A stretch of DNA of 64,000 nt from Acestrorhynchus altus (GCA_034509495.1 CM067503.1:48363774-48427773); one strand, 5' to 3'; positions 1-11,780 are shown, counted from the stretch's first letter. The notes: a model not told the origin generated them from the sequence alone. Program-made: numbers and translations.

Positions 1-871
1 GGCGGCCGGTCTGGCCTGTTGTTAGTCCCCAATCTGACGTGAGTGTCCAACAGTGTCCAAGCGCGAGGAATCTGTGGATTCCAGCCTCGTCCCCTAGATA
101 AGGATTTCTAATTACACAGCAAAGCACTTTCGTAAGTCGCTCTGGAGAAAGGTGTAAATGTAAATGATGCATAATGTACAACAACAACAACAACAACAAT
201 AATGATAATAATAATAATAATAATGATAATAATGTATTATAATAATAATAATGTATAATAATAATAATAATAATGTATTATAATAATAATAATGTACAAT
301 AATAATAATGTACAATAATGATAATAATAATAATGATAATAATAATAATAATGTATAATAATAATAATAGTAATAATAATAATGTATAATAATAATAATA
401 ATGATAATAATAATAATAATGATAATAATGTATTATAATAATAACAATGTATTATAATAATAATAATGTATAATAATAATAATAATAATACTGATAATAA
501 TAATAATGTACAATAATGATGATAATAATAATAATGATAATAATAATAATAATAATAATAATAATAGTAATAATGCATAAATCTCACCAAATAGTATACG
601 TTTTTGTAACTTGGTTTGTGTTGACAACATGCCAGGCCGCTGCCTAACATGCCTCTGGTGAAAACCAGTGGCACCATTAAAAACTGGTGGGCCGCTCACT
701 TGGGTTGCTATATTGGTTGTGATTGGCTTCGCACACATCGACTGGTTCTCCAGGCTGCAGCGTTTCCGTCTCGTGTAACCCTTGCTTGGTTGAAGTGTAA
801 TAGGTGACCCATCATTGTTTTGATGCCAGTAATGAGTTCAGAGTCTCACAGCAGTTAAATGTCTCTTGAAG
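1..871. repeat. ncoa1 intron with SINE tail and long (ATA)n-type microsatellite
   Basis: This is intronic DNA upstream of the first visible ncoa1 exon. Around 118-165 is a fragment ending in the 'gtaagtcgctctgga' motif typical of the tail of tRNA-derived fish SINEs. It is followed at about 180-576 by an interrupted compound repeat of ATA/ATG/ACA triplets. Low-complexity reading frames across this stretch (poly-Tyr, poly-Ile, poly-Leu) are repeat artefacts. The rest (577-871) holds no recognised exon apart from the acceptor region next to 872. Confidence 0.75.
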
Positions 872-2359
872 GCATGGTCCAGCAAGGAGAGCCGTCTTTC
901 CCCTCCGAGCTCGGCCCCACCAGCCCCTTGCTGTCACCCCAAAACTCTACCTCCCAGAGTCCTCTGCTTCAGCAGACACAGCCGCCACCTGGTTACCAGT
1001 CACCGGACATGAAGAACTGGCAGCAAGGTGGCATGACTAACAACAGGTAAGGGACCTATTGTCTCCTTTCATATTACACACATTACACACACTGTCCTGT
1101 ATCACATGCAGGACGTCCAGCGTGGGTCAGTCAGGACTTTCAGGAGGTGAAGTGAGGAACAAAGTGCTGTAAGTAGATTTAAACTCACAGTACACTCTCC
1201 CACACGGACGGTGGTGGCCCTATAAGCAAGCCAAAGGTTTTATTTTTAATTATTAAACGTTTTAACACCGTTCCTGGTTAGACCCTTCCCCCTGACGTAG
1301 TGCTGATAATATCACCTCCAATCAAAATCACAATAAATCCAAATTCTTACCTCGATAACGATAAATGAACAATAATATTAATGAACGACGGACGTGGACG
1401 TTTCTTTTTTGCATCCTTGATGCAGACCGGACTGGATCATTTCTACAAAACTAAAAAAGTTTGGATTTATTTTGAGAAAACTTTAATTTATTGTAGGCTT
1501 ACCTCGAGTCTGCCGCCATATTGGTTTTGTGTCAGTGATCATATTGCTTGGTTGGTTGATGGAAACTGTCACTCTGAAGGACAGCGATCGCGGACGGTGT
1601 TGGGATAGTTGGGTCACATTATGATAAAGATGAAGCTGAAAGGAGGTTCCAAGAAACCCGATGGATGGATGGATGTGATTGTTGGATGGGTGGATGTGAT
1701 TGGTGGATGGATGGATGGATGGATGGATGGATGGATGGATGTGATTGTTCTCCGTCAAAGTGTTGACTGTAGGCATTGGGTGAATTACATCAACTAGCGT
1801 TGTGAAGATCAGTTTTGGGTGAATTGCCGATCCCTTCCCTGATGTCACAGGCCACTCCCCCTTTAAGCGTCTGTTTTCTGACTCTGACTGTGTTTGTTGT
1901 TTGTTAGTCTGTTTAACCAGACTGGACAGACTGCCACGCAGAATTTTGGCCAACAGGGCGTGTACAACAACATGAGCATCACAGTATCCATGGCGGGGGG
2001 CACGGGAGCCGTGGGTTCACTACCTCCAATTGGACCACCGGTCGGCATGGGCAGCAACAACCTTGGCAACGTCAGCTCTATGTGTAATGATCAGGTGAGT
2101 GGGTGTGGCTTCTTCGGTGCTGATAGTTTAGATTGTTTACGTTACGTTGTGTCCACGGTTTCAACATATGCTTCCATATGAACTGTTCCAGGTACAGCAG
2201 GTTCAAGTGTTCGCTGACGTCCAGTGCACAGTAAACCTCGTGGGAAGCGAATCCTACCTTAACCAGCCTGGACCCATGGGACCCCAGAAGGGCCAGAGTG
2301 TGGCCCCCACCTCCCAGTCCCAGCAGAAGAGTCTCCTGCAGCAACTCCTGACCGAGTGA
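872..2359 (+). CDS. ncoa1: Nuclear receptor coactivator 1 (SRC-1), C-terminal three coding exons (5' part outside window)
   Basis: Exons read as about 872-1046, 1908-2094 and 2192-2359 (TGA). The acceptor after 871 is inferred, because the same frame has a stop at 856-858. The donors are good (AG/GTAAGG, CAG/GTGAGT), and so are the acceptors at 1907 and 2191. NCOA1 is a p160 coactivator that binds ligand-activated nuclear receptors through LXXLL boxes and recruits CBP/p300 and methyltransferases in the nucleus. The exons encode the Gln/Pro-rich activation-domain tail: [25 protein letters not shown] and [18 protein letters not shown]. The protein ends in LLQQLLTE, so the fourth LXXLL box characteristic of the SRC-1a isoform is present (2333-2350). 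Compared with the mammalian protein as I remember it, the segment between the SITVSMAGG exon and VQQVQVF is much shorter. NCOA2 and NCOA3 are less likely because of this LLQQLLTE ending. Confidence 0.92.
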
Positions 2360-5300
2360 CCCTCCTAGAGACGTCTGCCTAGACGACCGTCTCGAACGTG
2401 TAGAGATTTCTATTCGTCACCTTTGGTTTCTATACAGTAAAACCGGCGGGGGTCTGTGTCCATGGGTCCGGGGCCGAACGGCATTTCTCAGCCTGTTAGA
2501 CAGCGTGCTCATTCCTGGTCACCTACTTTTCAAAAGTCTGCTCCCTAAACGGGAATACATGTAATCACGTTCCAGAAATTTGCCAAGTCTGTAAAAGGAC
2601 CTGCTGCTTCTCACCGGCTAACGTCCTATCAGGCCATCGTCGCAGTGCTTCTTGGAGAGCGGAGTGCAGCAGCTGAGCTTAGATTGGACAGATTGGAAAA
2701 CTGGGGCAGGCGGCTGCCGTGGTGTTGCCATGGCGACGCTCTGGCCTCGGCCAATAGGGACAATGTTTTTGGGAATGTTTTTAGGTTTCCTCTGCATGGG
2801 AAAGCTCAGTTTCAGCGGGATCTGTGACTGATAGGCTCTCCTCAGCAGTGCCTGATGATGGGAGAAGTTTCCCAGCTTGTTTTATTTGTTTTGTCTCTCC
2901 CTCCCTCTCTCCCTCTCTCTCTCCCTCTCTCCCTCTTTTCAGTTTCTCTCTTTGCTCACTCTATCAATCTTCTTTTTTTTAATATAAATGTCTGTTGTCG
3001 TCAGAACAAGCATTGCCAGTTTGGCAGACTGCTCCGTAGCACACGTCTGCCGCAGGCTTTCCTGGGAGAACTAATTTTGAAACAACAGGCTTTTTTTCTT
3101 TTTTTTTTTAATGTCCTACACATTTTCCCGCCCTCGTCCCCCCAGCAGCTGTGAATACGAGCCACTTAGGGTCGCGTCAGCCTATCAGTGTTGTTTGCTA
3201 TGTGTACTGTGCAAGTTGGTATTATTATTGTACAGCACAAAGAGGACAGAGTTGGGACGAGCTCACGCTTTTCTTTTATCCTTTTAAAAGCAAGAAAAAG
3301 GAGAAGCGTCGTTGAAATTACCAGTAACTGTTTTGAATGCATCACCGTCATGGGTTTCAAACTGGTTCTTCTCTTTTATAGCTTTGAGAAAATGTAATGT
3401 TTATTTTGTTTTGTCCTTATTTTGAAGAATAATGTTTGAGATCATGAACTCGTGTGTACTAAAGTAACATTGCTGAGTATCGCCGGGGAGGTGAGCTCTC
3501 AGAATCGCTCGAGGATAAGAAGAGCTTGTGCGAATTTAATTTTTTAGTTTCCCCTTTTTCTCCGATTGATCTTGGTATGCTGGTTTTTTTTTTTTTTGGG
3601 TTGTTTTTTTTTCAGCACCTCATTATATGTTACAGTCCCCAAATTTTATTGTACAGTACATGATGAGATGAAACCTAGATGATCTAAAGTGATTTTGATA
3701 AATCAGTGGAGGTATTTTCTTTCTTCCTCTTTTTCTTTCTTCAAAGACAGTCTAGAAATCCCAGGTCGCTCTGCTCTGGCTCTGGAAGGGTGCCGTCTCT
3801 TTCTCGCACCGTCAGCTGCGTCCTCTCCAGCTCTTTGACTGCTCACGTGACTACTGTTCCCCAGTCGGACACTGTTCATCAGCGTTGCCCTTCCCCTCCT
3901 CGTCCTCCTCCTCCTCCTCCTCCTCCTCCTGCTCCTCATTCGCTTCCTCCCCTCTTTAGCTTCTTCACAGTAATGCAGGAAGGCAGCATTCTTTTACAGA
4001 ACGTCAAGAAACTGCGACGACCCGCGGTAACGTTACATGGTGGAGCCGAGGCACAGTCTGAGCTTTCGCTGGCAGGTGCGTCGTTGGTCAGACCGTGACG
4101 GGAAGTTCAGTCTTTACGGTCCAAATCTCGCTTTGTACATACGTACAAGACAACGTCAGAAATCGTTGCATGTGTAACCCTCCCCTTCCTCCTCCTCCTC
4201 CTGCTGTTTTTCCATCCTACTTAAAGCGGTGTTCTTTGATTTGTGAATCACTTCGTGTAGTCTTTGTGGGTGTGCTGTGCATACAAAGAATGGCTCTTTT
4301 AGCTCAATGCCGCACCACGTTTTTAAGCGTTTACTTTTTTCCAAAACTGTCGAGGTATCCAGTGCATACAGTGTGTGTTTTGGTGGACATTGAGGGCTTT
4401 CCTGAGCCACTTTTTGCTAGAGATGTACATACACGTTAAAAAGGCGGAATGGGTTTACGAGAGATGAATTTTAGGGGGCGGGGCAAATGGGCTCACCTTT
4501 TTAAAATGAGGAATCAAAACAGTGAGAGTGACCTGTCCTGTAATGGCTTTCGGCGTTCATTTCTGCCATGTTTGTCGGAAACGGGCATTCTTCTGTTCCG
4601 AGAATTCTTTTACGTGTTTAGGTCGGATTCCGTTTCACGCCACAGTTTACCCTCTTTCCGAAACACCTCTTCACACCGTTTCTGACACGTTTATGCCAAA
4701 TATACCGCACTATTGAACAGTGCCTATAGCAGTGGGTTTTTCTTTAAGTAAACGGCTCTCAGTCAGTTCCACACCGAGGTACAATGGACATACTTTCATT
4801 TTCTTTGAAGCCTGGTTCAGTTATCGTGTATATAACAGACAAATGTGAATATGTATCTGTTCAGAATCAACAATATGTAGTGCTCCGAGTTTGTGGTAAT
4901 AACTACTTGCTTCCATTTAGTTCCTTTTTTTTGTTCGTTTGTTTGTTTTTTCCTGTTGGGATGTGTACGGCTGTCTGAAAGTGTGTATGTGTGTGATTAA
5001 TACTGTATATCTGGTGTTTTAAAATGGAAACATGTCCTGATTTTTTTTCTTTTTTTTTCTTTTTTTTTATTTCTTTTTCTTTTTAAGAAAAAAAAAAAAT
5101 ACCTGCAACTTTCCTGTGGGTGTTCAGATTGCTCTTTATGTGAGAGAATGGTTTAGCGACTGCTGAATGTGACTTTACTGAGAGAGAAGCAGCGTGGACT
5201 GGCTTTTGTACGGGTTAATTTAAAAAAAAAAGGCCATATTATTTAATTTCTCTGTTGTCAAAAGTTTAAACAGCTCTGAGGAAGTGGAACCTTGGTTTGA

Positions 5301-6192
5301 GGGGAACCGGTGCTCAGGTATTTTGGTCAGAAATTGCCTCATGCTTTTTTTTTTTCCTCTCTTTTCCTTCAAGAAATAATGACCAAAGCTTCAAAGTATT
5401 AACAAAAAGTCATATCATATGCAAAGCTCATGCAATTGGATAGGATAAATGTAGCGTTGTTTTTCCTGAATAGACGCCCCGTGTTTAGCTCGCTTTACTA
5501 AGAACACTACCATTAACACTTACTTTCCCCCAATTTTTGGACGTTTTCCCCAAAGATCAGGTGGCTTCGTATTTATGTACTGATTTTTTTGACTTTTTGA
5601 AAGCCTGTCCCCACACCCGACATGCAAACATCTTTACGGACAGGATGTCATCACTGTTTTCAGGAAGAGTAATGTACTACAGCCAGCTATGCACCTTAAA
5701 CGAGGAGCGATTCTCGTTCAAGTCTCGTTAAAAAACTGACAAGCTCGGATTTGATCATGGCTTTCGACAAGACTGCTGTTCTGCATATGCATACATGTGA
5801 TGTATGTTCTATTGTTTTTCTTTCAACTCAAGGAAAAATATCTGATTTTGTAGTTCGGAACCTAGTTTCGAGCTACTCGAGCTAAAAAAAAAATCAATGA
5901 CACTGATGCAAGTATTCGTAGGTATTTGACTTTATTTAGCTGAATTCTTTATACCAAATTTGAGGTGCCTCTTGTATATATTTTCTGCATAGAGGGACTG
6001 CTCCTCCTGTTTGAGGACATTTTTCTTGTCGATGAAGATTTTCTTAGATCAACCTTTGTAAAACATGTTTGCTGTATTTTACATGAATTTTTTACTCGAA
6101 TCAAAAAAAAAAAAAAAAAAAAGATTCCAGGAATTTGCAAGGAATACAATCTAATTTTGCACTTTATATTTCAATTCAAAGGAAAGAGGCCA

Positions 6193-6193
<1 letters not shown>

Positions 6194-6253
<60 letters not shown>
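6194..6253. repeat. (CA)n microsatellite
   Basis: About 30 uninterrupted CA dinucleotides inside the probable ncoa1 3' UTR. Confidence 0.97.
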
Positions 6254-6255
<2 letters not shown>

Positions 6256-7469
6256 GAAATCAGAAACCATATGACATTAAAAGACAAAAAATGTCCCCTG
6301 AATGTATTCTAGTCGAGATGTTATTTTGATTTCTGATTAAAAAGAATTTCTCAGGTTCTTCAGAAAGAACTTGGCAGTAGCCCCTCATTCTTCAAGACGT
6401 GTTGAAAGAGAGAGCAGGGTAGCCTCGCTTTTTCTCCCTCCCCTCTCACCCCCGTGCTGCGGCGGCATCTCGGGTTTGTAAAACTATGCCTATCTTCTTC
6501 AGGTGCTCCACTTCTTCTCCCCCAGTCCCTTCATCGTTCGACGACGTGCTCACGTTTCATACCTCTTCTTCTTCTAACTCCTCACCTTCTGAAGACATTC
6601 CTCACACAGCTCTGCTTTGCTCGTTACTAGGGTTTGGGATCCTGCCCCAGGCCCCGCCCACAGTGCCAAGCTCTGATGACCATTTATGCAAAACCTCGTA
6701 ACGACCTGCAGTTCCTGTAACGACTTTGTATCTCCGCGTAGTTGTGAATCTTCTAGGATAGGATAGGATAGTAACCTCGCTTTCCTCTGCGTTCAGGTCG
6801 CACCACTCTACTGTATCACTCTGTAGGCGCTACTGTTTTGCCTGAGATGACGTTTGTTTTTGTCCGTGTCCTTTTTTTTTGTAAGTGCTGCCTTATTATC
6901 AACCTGGATGTTCGTCGCGACGGCAAAGACACGGTCAGACGTTGTTTGCAACTCTGCCGAAAAAGCACGGCTCACTCCAAGCAAGGTTCCACTTTTCACC
7001 TGTAAAATTAATATAAATAAATATAAATATATATGAATATATACATTTTACTCATTTTGTCCATCTTTGTATAATACTTGTGAAACATTTTTTGGGTTTT
7101 CCCCCTCGAGAGGCATCATTGCAGCTGTGTTTGGGACATTATGAATGAAGATGTACCTGGGAGACTTCTGCATGTTATTGTCGTGTTTTTAATTTTCTGT
7201 TTGGTTGGATTTTCTTTCTTCCTTTCTTTCTTTCTTTCGTTCTTTCTTTTTTTTTATTTTCCTTGTTCTTTCTGTGTCCAGGCGTGTCTGGAGGAAAAAA
7301 AATACCTACCTTTCTTAGGACGTTGTAGACAATCAGTCACATGCTGGGTCCAGCACCTGCAGGGTTGTCCTGTGGGCTGCAAAACTGTGTTTCGCATCTA
7401 CTGAATCAGTCTTATTTCTCTTGTCCATTTCATGGAAATATGTGGCTGCTCAACACGAAATAGTTCAAG

Positions 7470-7472
<3 letters not shown>

Positions 7473-7524
<52 letters not shown>
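7473..7524. repeat. (AC)n microsatellite
   Basis: About 26 uninterrupted AC units, followed by DNA rich in short ORF shadows only. Confidence 0.97.
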
Positions 7525-7525
<1 letters not shown>

Positions 7526-7839
7526 AACCAACATCTACACCTCGTGCATTTGGCCCCTCTGTTGCTTGTCCAAGGAGAAGATGCAGACCTTGAAGGAAGT
7601 GATGCTTTGACTAACAAATCTCTATAACATCCATGAATGTGAGAATGCAACACATTGCAATAAAAGCACCATGTAAAAAAGAAGGCATCTCCAACGCTCA
7701 GTCTGTCCACTCACCGCAGCATCTGTGCCAGCTTTCGTAGTGCTGTTACCTTCCTGGCCCTCTGTGGTCGTTCTTTCCCTGGGTTTACGTGAAAACGTAT
7801 AAATATAAATGTACAGTAGCGAATCCACACACTAGGGGG

Positions 7840-7924
7840 CAGTGAGCACACATGCCCGTAGAGGTGGGCAACCCTGGGCGCCATGGATAGGGTTGTCCAC
7901 CTCTATGGGCATGTGTGCTCACTG
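7840..7924 (+). repeat. Perfect-pairing 36-bp inverted repeat with 13-nt loop
   Basis: The left arm 7840-7875 (starting cagtgagcacacatgccc) and right arm 7889-7924 are reverse complements, except for two positions that become G-U pairs in a plus-strand RNA. The loop is 7876-7888. The arm sequence is the 'gggcagtgagcacac' portion of the tRNA-derived SINE family that recurs at 9430, 45820, 53550 and 57240. The hairpin therefore looks like a self-inverted SINE fragment. Confidence 0.85.
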
Positions 7925-8237
7925 ATGTGGGGGGTAACACAATAAACGGTCCAAGAGAACAAAAACCACGTCATTGCCTGACAAAAATGAACAAAGAATT
8001 CTGACTGCTGGACTGAACATCAGATGTTTTTATATCAGTGTCGCCTCAAAGAGCATCTTCTGAACCTGATTTTCCCACCTGAGCTCTTAATGGTGCTTCC
8101 TAACTTCAAACCCTCTGAACGGGGAGGGCTGCCACCGGTGCAGTGCAGGTCACAGTAAGAGAAAGTTTGTCCTCCAGCGAGTACAAAGTACAAAATATAG
8201 ACTGTCAGCTCTCAGATTGCATTATGAACTGTGGAAC

Positions 8238-8738
8238 TACAGCGGTTGGACAATGAAACTGAAACACTGTCATTGTAGTGGGAGGTTTCATGTCTAAATT
8301 GGAGCAGCCTGGTGGTCAATCTTCAGTGTGTGAAGGTTCAATTAGCAGGTAAGAGCACAGTTCTGCTCGAAATACTCCAATGAACACAACATTATGGGGG
8401 ACAAACCAGAGTTCAAAAGAGGACAAACTGTTGGTGCACGTCTTGCTGGCGCATCTGTGACCAAGACAGCAAGTCTTTGTGATGTATCAAGAGCCACGGT
8501 ATCCAGGGTAACGTCGGCACCAAGAAGGACCAACCACGTCCAACAGGATTAAATGTGGACGCAAGAGGACACTGTCTGAAAGGGATGTTCGGGTGTTAAC
8601 CCGGACTGTCTCCAAAAAATGTCCTTCCCAAGACGAACTGACGCTGTATTGGCCGCAAAAGCAGGCCCTAGTTCACCATAATAATCAATTATTGTGGTCT
8701 AAAACCAGGTGTTTCAGTTTCATTGTCCGACCCCTGTA
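8238..8738 (+). mobile_element. Non-autonomous Tc1/mariner element with transposase N-terminal fragment, copy 1
   Basis: Terminal inverted repeats contain GGTTGGACAATGAAACTGAA (left) and its complement (right, 8710-8732), flanked by TA. Inside, the plus strand around 8405-8545 encodes a Tc1-like transposase N-terminal helix-turn-helix segment (KRGQTVGARLAGASVTKTAS, then VSRATVSRVTSA). The catalytic DDE part is absent. The length is about 500 bp. A second copy in the opposite orientation is at 37266-37774. Confidence 0.85.
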
Positions 8739-9360
8739 GGTCTTGGAAGACACTGAGCTGTACTCTTACCTCCCTTTTTGCTTTGCAGGCTTATCAGTTA
8801 GGAAGCTGCTTAGAAGAGACCACGGCACGGCGTTCCTTTCCCTTTTCCACTCAAAATGTACGGAGCAAAAATAATCTAATTTTGTTTACCATGTTAAAGA
8901 GAATGTTACTTTGATGCCGTTTGGAGACCACGTTACCTTGTTCTAACTATTCACAGTAACAAACGTTACAGTGGCGTGCAGAGTGTACATGCCACTGTAA
9001 ATAAAATGAACTTTTCAAATGCTGTGTCTTAACGTAGACGAGGAAAACAAACATTCCTGTTCAACATGAACGTCATTTTCATGGAATTTTGAGACATAAT
9101 TCTCTAGTAAAACTGGTGTCAGCTCTTAGCGTCTGTCCACAAATACACAGGAGACCTCAGAAGACCACAAGAACCAGGTCTAATCCCAAATTGCACACTG
9201 TTTCCTACGTCGTGTACCATGCTAGGAAATAATGGACTGTAATTGTAAGTTGAAGGTTATATATCTGTACTAGAACAGTATCTGTGTAGACACTCGTCTT
9301 ACACTGTGACGAGTTTTCATCCGAAATTCTTTATAATATATAAAAGGTAAAGGTGCTAAT
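8739..9360. other. Intergenic DNA, nothing recognised
   Basis: Between the Tc1 element and the next SINE I see no exon, RNA gene or repeat that I recognise. An AATAAA occurs at about 8999, but no gene can be tied to it. Confidence 0.5.
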
Positions 9361-9595
9361 AGACCCACTATGTCCTCTGCATTTAACTCATCCACACACA
9401 GTGATACACACACCCACTAGTGAATTCACACACCAGGGGGCAGTGAGCACACGTGCCCGGAGCGGTGGGCAGCCCTATCCACAGCACCCGGGGAGCAGCC
9501 GGGGAGTTCAGTGCCTTGCTCAGGGGCACTTCGGTCACGACCTGCCAGTCACAAGGCTGCTTCCCAAACCACCGGAGCTGCCCAGAGAACTGATC
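9361..9595 (-). mobile_element. tRNA-derived SINE copy (minus strand)
   Basis: This matches the family seen at 45800-45990 and 59566-59715. On the minus strand it reads from GTTCTCTGGGCAGC through the 'ccttgtgactggcaggtcgtgacc' region to 'cgctccgggcacgtgtgctcactgccc' and 'atccacacacag'. The head resembles a tRNA with A- and B-box-like segments in the better preserved copies. Confidence 0.65.
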
Positions 9596-9800
9596 TAGAA
9601 GACGATGATTTGGATCCATTGACCTCTGGAGCATTGCTGTGAGGATTTGATGGCATTCAGTGATGAGCATTAGTGAGGTCAGCACAGTGAATTATCACCA
9701 CTCCACCTCATCCCAAAAGTATTGGAGCACCATCATTCCAGAGAACGCAGATCCACTGCTCAATGCCCCAACCTGCCCCTGCCTGCGTCAGACATGGTGC
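9596..9800. repeat. Interspersed repeat, family shared with 52800-52920 and 55190-55330
   Basis: The motif 'gatttgatggcattcag...agtgaggtcag...cattccagagaac' recurs at 55190-55325 in the same orientation. It recurs in complementary form at 52820-52900 ('gacctcactaatggtcctgtggctgaatg', given here only as parts). The class is not identified. Confidence 0.6.
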
Positions 9801-10316
9801 TAATAGGTTGTTTTTCTGCTCCAGAGATCTATTCTATTGGCAGTACTTCTCTACAGGGACTAGACAAGCTGTGTGTGCATTTGCACATCTGTGTCAACAA
9901 TGGGTGCAGCTTAGATGAAGAGTTCTCCTGTTCCACAAACACACACACACACACACACACACACAGTGACAACAGGATACTGAGTTTAATTGACCAGTAT
10001 AATCGATCATTAACAGCTTCATTCTTTACAGTTAACAGTACGTTTTTCTCGTCTCGGTACACGGTTCTGGTTTGGTTCTTGTACCACACATTTATTTGAG
10101 GTATTAATGCAGGATTTGAACTGATACAAGGCTGTGAGGTCCTGCATCAGGGAAGCAGAGCCGGTGTAGACGAGGACCCCAAACATCGTTATGGAGACCT
10201 GAATCGCTGCCCCTCGTGCCAGCAGCACTCCGAGGCCATCGCAAATCAATCCTTTCATGCATAGCAGACTTTCCTTCAGGATGAAGTTGAAACACAGCGC
10301 CCTCTGGAGGTGACCA

Positions 10317-10787
10317 TCATTTAAAAAGCTTGAGCTTTCTGAGGAACGGCTGCACAGCCTCCTTCGGGTAAGGTTTCAAGGCCAGGCAGGTGGCAATATT
10401 CTCAGGCTGTTCCATCCACAGTTTGTGGGCAATGCCCTTCTCACTGAGTGTCGCTGATAAGCTGGAGAGACAAGCCTCGTCTGGAGCCTGGGAACGACAT
10501 GAAAATGGATTCAACAATTTGATGATCTGCTGTGATGTTCTGCAAACTATCTCCTTAGATAAGACCCAGTGAGGTAACGTCTGTAACGGACTACACATGC
10601 TACAGTTTGATCACCTGATCATGTGTTTCATTAAAATATTAAAGATTAGAAGATAATTAGCTTGATCATGTTCACGGTTGTTCTAAAAAGGTCAGGTGAT
10701 GCAAATGTATTGTTGTGTGTGTGTGTGTGTGTTTACCTGCAGCACCACTGTGTGCATGCTGTCCAGGTCAGACAGGTACTGCTGAGT

Positions 10788-10831
<44 letters not shown>

Positions 10832-11343
10832 ACGTGTACCTGCAGCACCACTGTGTGCATGCTGTCCAAGTCAGACAGGTACTGCTGTGTGTGTGTGTGT
10901 GTGTGTGTGTATTTACCTGCAGCACCACTTTGTGCATGCTGTCCAGGTCAGACAGGTACTGCTGGGTGTGTGTGTGTGTGTGTGTGTTTACCTGCAGCAC
11001 CACTTTGTGCGTGCTGTCCAGGTCAGACAGGTACTGCTGGGTGTGTGTGTGTGTGTGTGTGTGTGTTTACCTGCAGCACCACTTTGTGCATGCTGTCCAG
11101 GTCAGACAGGTACTGCTGGGTGTGGGGGTCAGTGTAGTGCATGTGGATGGCGGCGGTCGCTGCGTGGCAGGCCTGAGTGATGACCGCTCCCAGAGGCCAC
11201 GACATGCTGCTGACCAGGTCCGAGCGAAGCACCACGTACTGAACCAGCGCCCGAGAGGGAGCCGCGCCGCCCGGAGCCGCCATCCCCACCGCCTGCAGGA
11301 AGTGACGGACACCACCGGCCGCATGTTCCGGTGATACACCCAA
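10317..11343 (-). CDS. ptrhd1: Peptidyl-tRNA hydrolase domain-containing protein 1 (PTRHD1)
   Basis: Two coding exons on the minus strand: 11343-11071 (donor CTGCAG/GTAAAC) and 10487-10317 (acceptor TTCCCAG, stop TGA), giving about 147 aa. An alternative in-frame start at 11283 gives about 127 aa. The longer start is preferred because the human protein also has a short N-terminal extension before the MAA start. The protein has the PTH2 fold: [10 protein letters not shown] at the N-terminal strand, [12 protein letters not shown] in the helix, and a conserved end [20 protein letters not shown]2 enzymes release peptides from tRNA; whether PTRHD1 does so is not established. A poly(A) signal (AATAAA on the minus strand) is at 10096-10091. 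The gene is tail-to-tail with ncoa1, as in human 2p23. The intron contains four extra copies of the exon 1 end (separate entry). Confidence 0.95.
10700..11070 (-). repeat. Four tandem copies of the ptrhd1 exon 1 3' end plus splice donor, alternating with (CA)n
   Basis: The authentic exon 1 end and donor (boundary at 11071) is followed in the intron by copies with donor boundaries at about 10992, 10917, 10840 and 10737. Spacings are 79, 75, 77 and 103 bp. Each copy keeps about 45 nt of exon (minus strand CAGTACC...GTGGTGCTGCAG), a GTAAAC, GTAAAT or GTACAC donor and a (CA)n block. The copies differ from the exon at only a few bases (for example tgtgtgcat for ttgtgcat). Confidence 0.93.
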
Positions 11344-11780
11344 ATCTGCGACTGCCAGATCGTGTGCCGCTAGAGGGCGCTGTTACACCAACTCAAACCT
11401 GCTGCCTGTTTCAGAAGCACATCAGCCTTATTATTATTACTATTATTATTATTATTATTATTACTATTATTATTATTATTATTATTAGTGTTATTATCGT
11501 CACTACTACTATTATTATTACATAACATTACATTATATATTATATTATTAATTACATTATATATTACAATAATATTGCAACTATATTAAATAATATAATT
11601 ATATTATAAATATTACATAATTATATTACATAATATTGTACTTATTACATCCTATATTATATATATATAATATTGTGATACTTATTTTTATCATAAATTA
11701 TTATATTTTATTATTATTACTATTATTATTATATTATATGGATGTTTTATATTATATTCGTCACCACGTTGTCGTTGTTT
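11344..11780. repeat. (TTA)n / AT-rich low-complexity region
   Basis: Interrupted ATT/ACT triplets at 11426-11520 and 11708-11735, with AT-rich palindromic-looking DNA (tacattatatattatatta) between. This is the intergenic region immediately upstream of ptrhd1. A promoter for ptrhd1 must lie near 11343-11420, but no defined motif is visible. Confidence 0.8.

Larger units (their letters stand above)
2360..7665 (+). other. Probable ncoa1 3' UTR and immediate downstream region
   Basis: No further coding exon is recognisable. The stretch is T-rich with many homopolymer runs (for example 5041-5100 and 6104-6123) and a (CCT)n tract at 3895-3935. It has a (CA)n microsatellite at 6194-6253 and (TTTC)-rich DNA at 7212-7260. 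AATAAA signals lie at about 7015-7020 and 7656-7661. The absence of transposon remnants over five kilobases, unlike the DNA around it, fits a transcribed 3' UTR. The true polyadenylation site cannot be fixed from sequence alone. Confidence 0.5.

Noticed and set aside
6486..6701. 71-codon Ser-rich ORF in the ncoa1 downstream region
   Set aside because: Low-complexity TCT/TCC-rich DNA in a likely 3' UTR with no sign of coding.
10662..11334. Cys/Val-rich plus-strand frames of 140-182 codons
   Set aside because: Translation of (TG)n blocks and of the antisense of ptrhd1 exon 1 copies.
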